Source of the DNA: Pseudomonas serbica
GTDB lineage: Bacteria > Pseudomonadota > Gammaproteobacteria > Pseudomonadales > Pseudomonadaceae
Direction: 5' to 3'
Length of the DNA: 64,000 nucleotides
NCBI RefSeq assembly: GCF_028823535.1
Contig: NZ_JAQIYM010000007.1
Span: 186,001 to 250,000, forward strand
The stretch's first letter is position 1; the number at the start of each line of letters is the position of its first letter. A program made the translations under genes and the position numbers. Shown here piece by piece: positions 60,833 to 64,000 of the stretch. The notes beneath the pieces are model-generated. The model saw only the letters and a list, made by a program, of their open reading frames with translations. It did no database searches and was not told the origin of the DNA.

Positions 60833-61798
60833 ATGTCCGCTTTGCTCCGTAATTTCAGGCGCTGCCTGCTGGTCGGCGTTACCGCTGCCGCGCTCTGTAC
60901 CCCGGCCTTTGCGCTGGACACCGTCAAGTTCATGGCCCCCGGTTCCGTGGGCGGCGGTTATGACCAGACGGCCCGGGTGCTGGGCAAGGCCCTGATCGAA
61001 GCCAAAGTCGCCAAGGCCGTCACCTTTGAGAACAAGGGGGGCGCGGGCGGTACGCTAGGCCTGGCGCAGTTTGCCAACAGCACCAAGGGCGACCCGAATG
61101 CGCTGCTGGTGGTCGGTGCGATCATGGTGGCGGGCATCGAGCAGAACAAACCGCAGATCAGCCTGAAGGACGTGACGCCCATCGCCCGGTTGTTCACCGA
61201 ATACAACGTACTCGCGGTGCGCAAGGACTCGCCCTACAAGACCCTCGATGACCTGATCAAGGATTTCAAGGCCAAGCCCACCAGCGTGACCTTTGGCGGT
61301 GGTTCCAAAGGCTCGATCGACCATATCGGCATCGCTGAGCTCGCGGGCAAGCTGGATGTGCCGGTCAACAAGGTCAATTACATCGCCACCGGCGGTGGCG
61401 GTGAAATCGTCGCCCAGGCCCTTGGTGGCCAGATCAAGGTGATCACCGGCGGTTACGCCGAACTGGGTCAATACATCAAGAACGAACAGTTCCGCGTGCT
61501 CGCCATCGGCGCGCCCGAACGTGTGCCCGGGATCGATGCGCCAACCCTCAAGGAAAGCGGCTACGACGTGATCATCGGCAACTGGCGTGGTGTCTATGGT
61601 GCAGCCGGCCTTACCCCCGAGCAGCGCAAGGAAGTGACCGACGCCGTGCTGGCCGCCAGTAAGAGCAAAGTCTGGCAGGACAACATCAAGACCAACGCCT
61701 GGACGGAGAGCGTGCTGACCGGTGACGATTTCGGCAAATTCGTCAACGAGGAACACGTGCGGTTGCGCGCGATGCTGGTCAAGGTCGGGTTGCTTTGA
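60833..61798 (+). CDS. tctC: Tripartite tricarboxylate transporter substrate-binding protein
   Basis: 321 residues from ATG 60833, which has CAGGAG at 6 bp; the ATG at 60827 would touch that site. Signal peptide cleaves near PAFA (about 28). TctC family marks: MAPGSVGGGYDQTARVL near the mature start, ENKGGAGGTLGLAQFA and GGYAELGQYI. Periplasmic receptor for a di- or tricarboxylate. Followed directly by tctB and tctA. Confidence 0.92.
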   Translation: MSALLRNFRRCLLVGVTAAALCTPAFALDTVKFMAPGSVGGGYDQTARVLGKALIEAKVAKAVTFENKGGAGGTLGLAQFANSTKGDPNALLVVGAIMVAGIEQNKPQISLKDVTPIARLFTEYNVLAVRKDSPYKTLDDLIKDFKAKPTSVTFGGGSKGSIDHIGIAELAGKLDVPVNKVNYIATGGGGEIVAQALGGQIKVITGGYAELGQYIKNEQFRVLAIGAPERVPGIDAPTLKESGYDVIIGNWRGVYGAAGLTPEQRKEVTDAVLAASKSKVWQDNIKTNAWTESVLTGDDFGKFVNEEHVRLRAMLVKVGLL

Positions 61799-61799
61799 C

Positions 61800-62285
61800 A
61801 TGACCGGATCCCGCGCAGTGGTGCCGACCCAGTTGGCCATCGGCATCGGCTTGATGGTCCTCAGCCTGGTGCTGGCGGTGGGCGCCTGGCGCTTTCCGCC
61901 GGAGATGGGCTTCGTCATTTTGCCGGCCTATGTATACCCCTGGGTGGTCGCGGGGTTTCTCGGGGCCGTGGGCGTATTGTTGAGTTATCAGGCGTTCAGC
62001 GGCGGTTTTCGCGAACTGGATAACCAACAGGTCCACACCGTGGCGGGCGGCAAGGCCGGCGCAGCCTGGGTCACCGCAGGGTTGATCGGTGTGGCGCTGC
62101 TCATCAACGTCATCGGTTTCGTGCTGTCCGCCGGGCTGCTGTTCGCCTGTTCGGCCCGCGGTTTTGGCAGTCGTCATCCACTGCGCGACCTGGCCATCGG
62201 TATGGCCCTGACCCTGCCGATCTACTGGTTGTTCAATGCCGGGCTGGGGGTTTCCCTGCCGCCGCTGGTCAACGCCTGGATCTGA
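61800..62285 (+). CDS. tctB: Tripartite tricarboxylate transporter small membrane subunit
   Basis: 161 residues, ATG one base after the tctC stop. Four hydrophobic helices as in TctB: QLAIGIGLMVLSLVLAVGAW, YPWVVAGFLGAVGVL, WVTAGLIGVALLINVIGF, and a closing helix with IYWLFNAGLGVSLP. Partner of TctA. Confidence 0.9.
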   Translation: MTGSRAVVPTQLAIGIGLMVLSLVLAVGAWRFPPEMGFVILPAYVYPWVVAGFLGAVGVLLSYQAFSGGFRELDNQQVHTVAGGKAGAAWVTAGLIGVALLINVIGFVLSAGLLFACSARGFGSRHPLRDLAIGMALTLPIYWLFNAGLGVSLPPLVNAWI

Positions 62286-62303
62286 TCCAAGGAGATCGAC
62301 AGC

Positions 62304-63812
62304 ATGGACATTCTCGCCAGCCTGGCAATGGGCTTTTCCGCGGCGTTGACGCCGATCAACCTGCTGTGGGGTTTCATCGGCTGCCTGCTGGGCACCGCCA
62401 TCGGTGTCTTGCCGGGCATCGGGCCGGCACTGACGGTGGCCTTGCTGCTGCCGATCACCGCCAAGGTCGATCCGACGGGCGCCCTGATCATGTTCGCCGG
62501 GATCTACTACGGCGCGCAGTTCGGCGGTTCGACCACCTCGATCCTGCTCAACACGCCCGGAGAGTCGTCTTCCATGGTCACGGCCCTGGAAGGCAACCTC
62601 ATGGCGCGCAATGGCCGGGCCGGGCCGGCGCTGGCGACGGCGGCGATTGGCTCCTTCGTCGCAGGCACCATTGCGACGGTGCTGCTGACCCTGTTCGCCC
62701 CGGTCGTGGCCAGGCTGGCGTTGAATTTCGGCCCGGCGGAGTACTTCGCGATCCTGGTGCTGTCCTTCACCACCGTGTCGGCGGTGCTCGGCGCCTCGAT
62801 GCTGCGTGGTTTCGCTTCACTGGGGATTGGCTTGACCATCGGCCTGATCGGCCTCGACTCGACATCCGGCATTGCCCGCTACACCCTGGGCGTGCCCGAA
62901 CTGGTGGATGGCATCGAGGTGGTGCTGGTGGCGGTCGGTCTGTTCGCGGTGGGCGAGGCCCTGTACAGCCTGCTTTATCAAACCGAGCAAGCGGAAGGCC
63001 GGCACCGCCTGACGTCGTTGTGGATGACCCGTGCCGACTGGAAACGCTCGGTGCCGGCCTGGCTGCGGGGCACCCTGATTGGCTTCCCGTTTGGCTCGAT
63101 CCCGGCAGGCGGTGCGGAGATCCCGACCTTCCTGTCCTATTCCACCGAGCGCAAGCTGAGCAAGTACCCCAAGGAGTTTTCGGCCAACAAGGGCCAGGGC
63201 GCCATCGAAGGGGTGGCCGGCCCGGAAGCGGCCAACAATGCGAGCGCCACAGGCTCGCTGGTGCCGTTGCTGACCCTGGGCATACCGACGTCGGCGACGG
63301 CGGCGATCCTGTTGGCGGCGTTCCAGAACTACAACCTGCAACCGGGGCCGATGCTCTTCGAAACCTCCGCCGACCTGGTCTGGACCCTGGTGGCCTCGCT
63401 GTACATCGGCAACGTCATCCTGCTGGTATTGAACCTGCCGTTGGTGGGCCTGTGGGTCAAGCTGCTGCAGATCCCCCGGCCTTACCTGAACGCTGGAATC
63501 CTGGTGTTCGCCACCATCGGCGTGTACGGCATGCGCCATTCCTCCTTCGACCTGCTGCTGATGCTGGGGATCGGCTGGGCCGGGGTATTGATGCGGCGTT
63601 TCGATTTCCCGGTGGCGCCGGTGATCGTCGGCATGCTGCTGGGGCCGATGGCCGAAAAACAGTTGCGCAATGCCCTGTCGATCAGTGAGGGGGACTGGAC
63701 GATATTCCTGACCCAACCCATCTCGGCGGTGTTCATGGCCCTGACGCTGCTGGTGCTGGTGGTACCACCTCTGCTGCATGCGCGGGGGATCAAGTTGCAT
63801 GAAGATGACTGA
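62304..63812 (+). CDS. tctA: Tripartite tricarboxylate transporter large membrane subunit
   Basis: 502 residues, about 11-12 membrane helices. Conserved TctA stretches: [35 protein letters not shown] and [20 protein letters not shown], plus [18 protein letters not shown]. Forms the transport channel of the Na+-coupled tripartite system. A REP pair 15 bp after the stop probably ends the operon. Confidence 0.93.
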   Translation: MDILASLAMGFSAALTPINLLWGFIGCLLGTAIGVLPGIGPALTVALLLPITAKVDPTGALIMFAGIYYGAQFGGSTTSILLNTPGESSSMVTALEGNLMARNGRAGPALATAAIGSFVAGTIATVLLTLFAPVVARLALNFGPAEYFAILVLSFTTVSAVLGASMLRGFASLGIGLTIGLIGLDSTSGIARYTLGVPELVDGIEVVLVAVGLFAVGEALYSLLYQTEQAEGRHRLTSLWMTRADWKRSVPAWLRGTLIGFPFGSIPAGGAEIPTFLSYSTERKLSKYPKEFSANKGQGAIEGVAGPEAANNASATGSLVPLLTLGIPTSATAAILLAAFQNYNLQPGPMLFETSADLVWTLVASLYIGNVILLVLNLPLVGLWVKLLQIPRPYLNAGILVFATIGVYGMRHSSFDLLLMLGIGWAGVLMRRFDFPVAPVIVGMLLGPMAEKQLRNALSISEGDWTIFLTQPISAVFMALTLLVLVVPPLLHARGIKLHEDD

Positions 63813-63826
63813 GGTGTTGGTCCCCC

Positions 63827-63968
63827 TGTAGGAGCTGGCTTGCCAGCGAAGGCGCCCTGACAGCCGACCGATCTCGCACGGCCATACCCGATCCACAGCG
63901 GAATGTGTTCACGCACCCGATGAGGCCGGCTGGTAGGCCGCCTTCGCTGGCAAGCCAGCTCCTACAGG
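63827..63968. repeat. REP pair after tctA with the ~69-bp unit
   Basis: Inverted arms TGTAGGAGCTGGCTTGCCAG (63827) and CTGGCAAGCCAGCTCCTACA (ends 63968). The spacer begins with the same CACGGCCATACCCGATCCAC word that forms the tandem units at 11472-11610, so the two regions share a repeat family. Confidence 0.88.
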
Positions 63969-64000
63969 GAATCGGGTGTAGACGCGGGAGATGAATCGGC

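Overview
The window looks like a Pseudomonas chromosome, most likely fluorescens/putida-type. GC is high, most genes are tightly packed with ATGA-type overlaps, and REP/REPIN elements (arms of the type TGTAGGAGC...GCTCCTACA) sit between many genes. The gene repertoire (iac auxin catabolism, aau amine dehydrogenase, a Pea-like exopolysaccharide locus, TctABC) fits a plant- or soil-associated strain. I saw no tRNA, rRNA, CRISPR array or insertion sequence.

Layout. 1-448: end-truncated aldo/keto reductase. 480-5455: tripartite EmrAB/NodT-type drug efflux operon with a divergent TetR regulator and two likely operators. 5448-5966: mug DNA glycosylase. 6320-31873: about 25 kb exopolysaccharide (EPS) locus. 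It has an export block (secreted VPLPA-CTERM-like protein, Wza-like export protein, outer-membrane beta-barrel, GNVR chain-length protein, CpsD-like ATPase). A roughly 1 kb repeat-rich non-coding island holding two copies of a 0.4 kb structured element follows. Then comes a reverse-strand block (wzy-like, large glycoside hydrolase, galE) and a long forward operon (Wzx flippase, mini-Tat protein plus GMC oxidoreductase, two left-handed-helix acyltransferases, GT2, GT2, DUF535, GT4, GT2, GT26, a FemAB/GNAT-like protein and GT61). A WcaJ-type priming transferase converges on its end.

32211-57853: a catabolic island for aromatic amines and auxin. aauBEDA plus a c-type cytochrome encode a tryptophan-tryptophylquinone aromatic amine dehydrogenase, which makes arylacetaldehydes (indole-3-acetaldehyde from tryptamine). 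A FeaB-like aldehyde dehydrogenase, preceded by another cytochrome c, would give arylacetates (indole-3-acetate). iacA-B-I-H-C-D-E-F and, 2 kb further on, iacG would take indole-3-acetate to catechol. A FeaR-like AraC regulator, a soluble PAS histidine kinase and a FixJ-type response regulator lie within or beside the iac genes. The same island carries a permease, phospho-lyase and kinase operon and a porin-chemoreceptor operon.

The most interesting signal is a shared promoter element. TGGCA direct repeats spaced exactly 21 bp apart occur upstream of four transcription units: aauB, the permease-phospholyase-kinase operon, the porin-chemoreceptor operon and the cytochrome-feaB operon. They resemble the E. 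coli FeaR site, so they predict a FeaR-type regulon that joins chemotaxis, outer-membrane entry, uptake, two routes of deamination and aldehyde oxidation. I infer that the kinase/phospho-lyase pair handles beta-hydroxylated aromatic amines and delivers the same arylacetaldehydes.

58004-60415 encodes a large MscS-type mechanosensitive channel. 60833-63812 is a TctCBA tripartite tricarboxylate transporter operon, closed by a REP pair.
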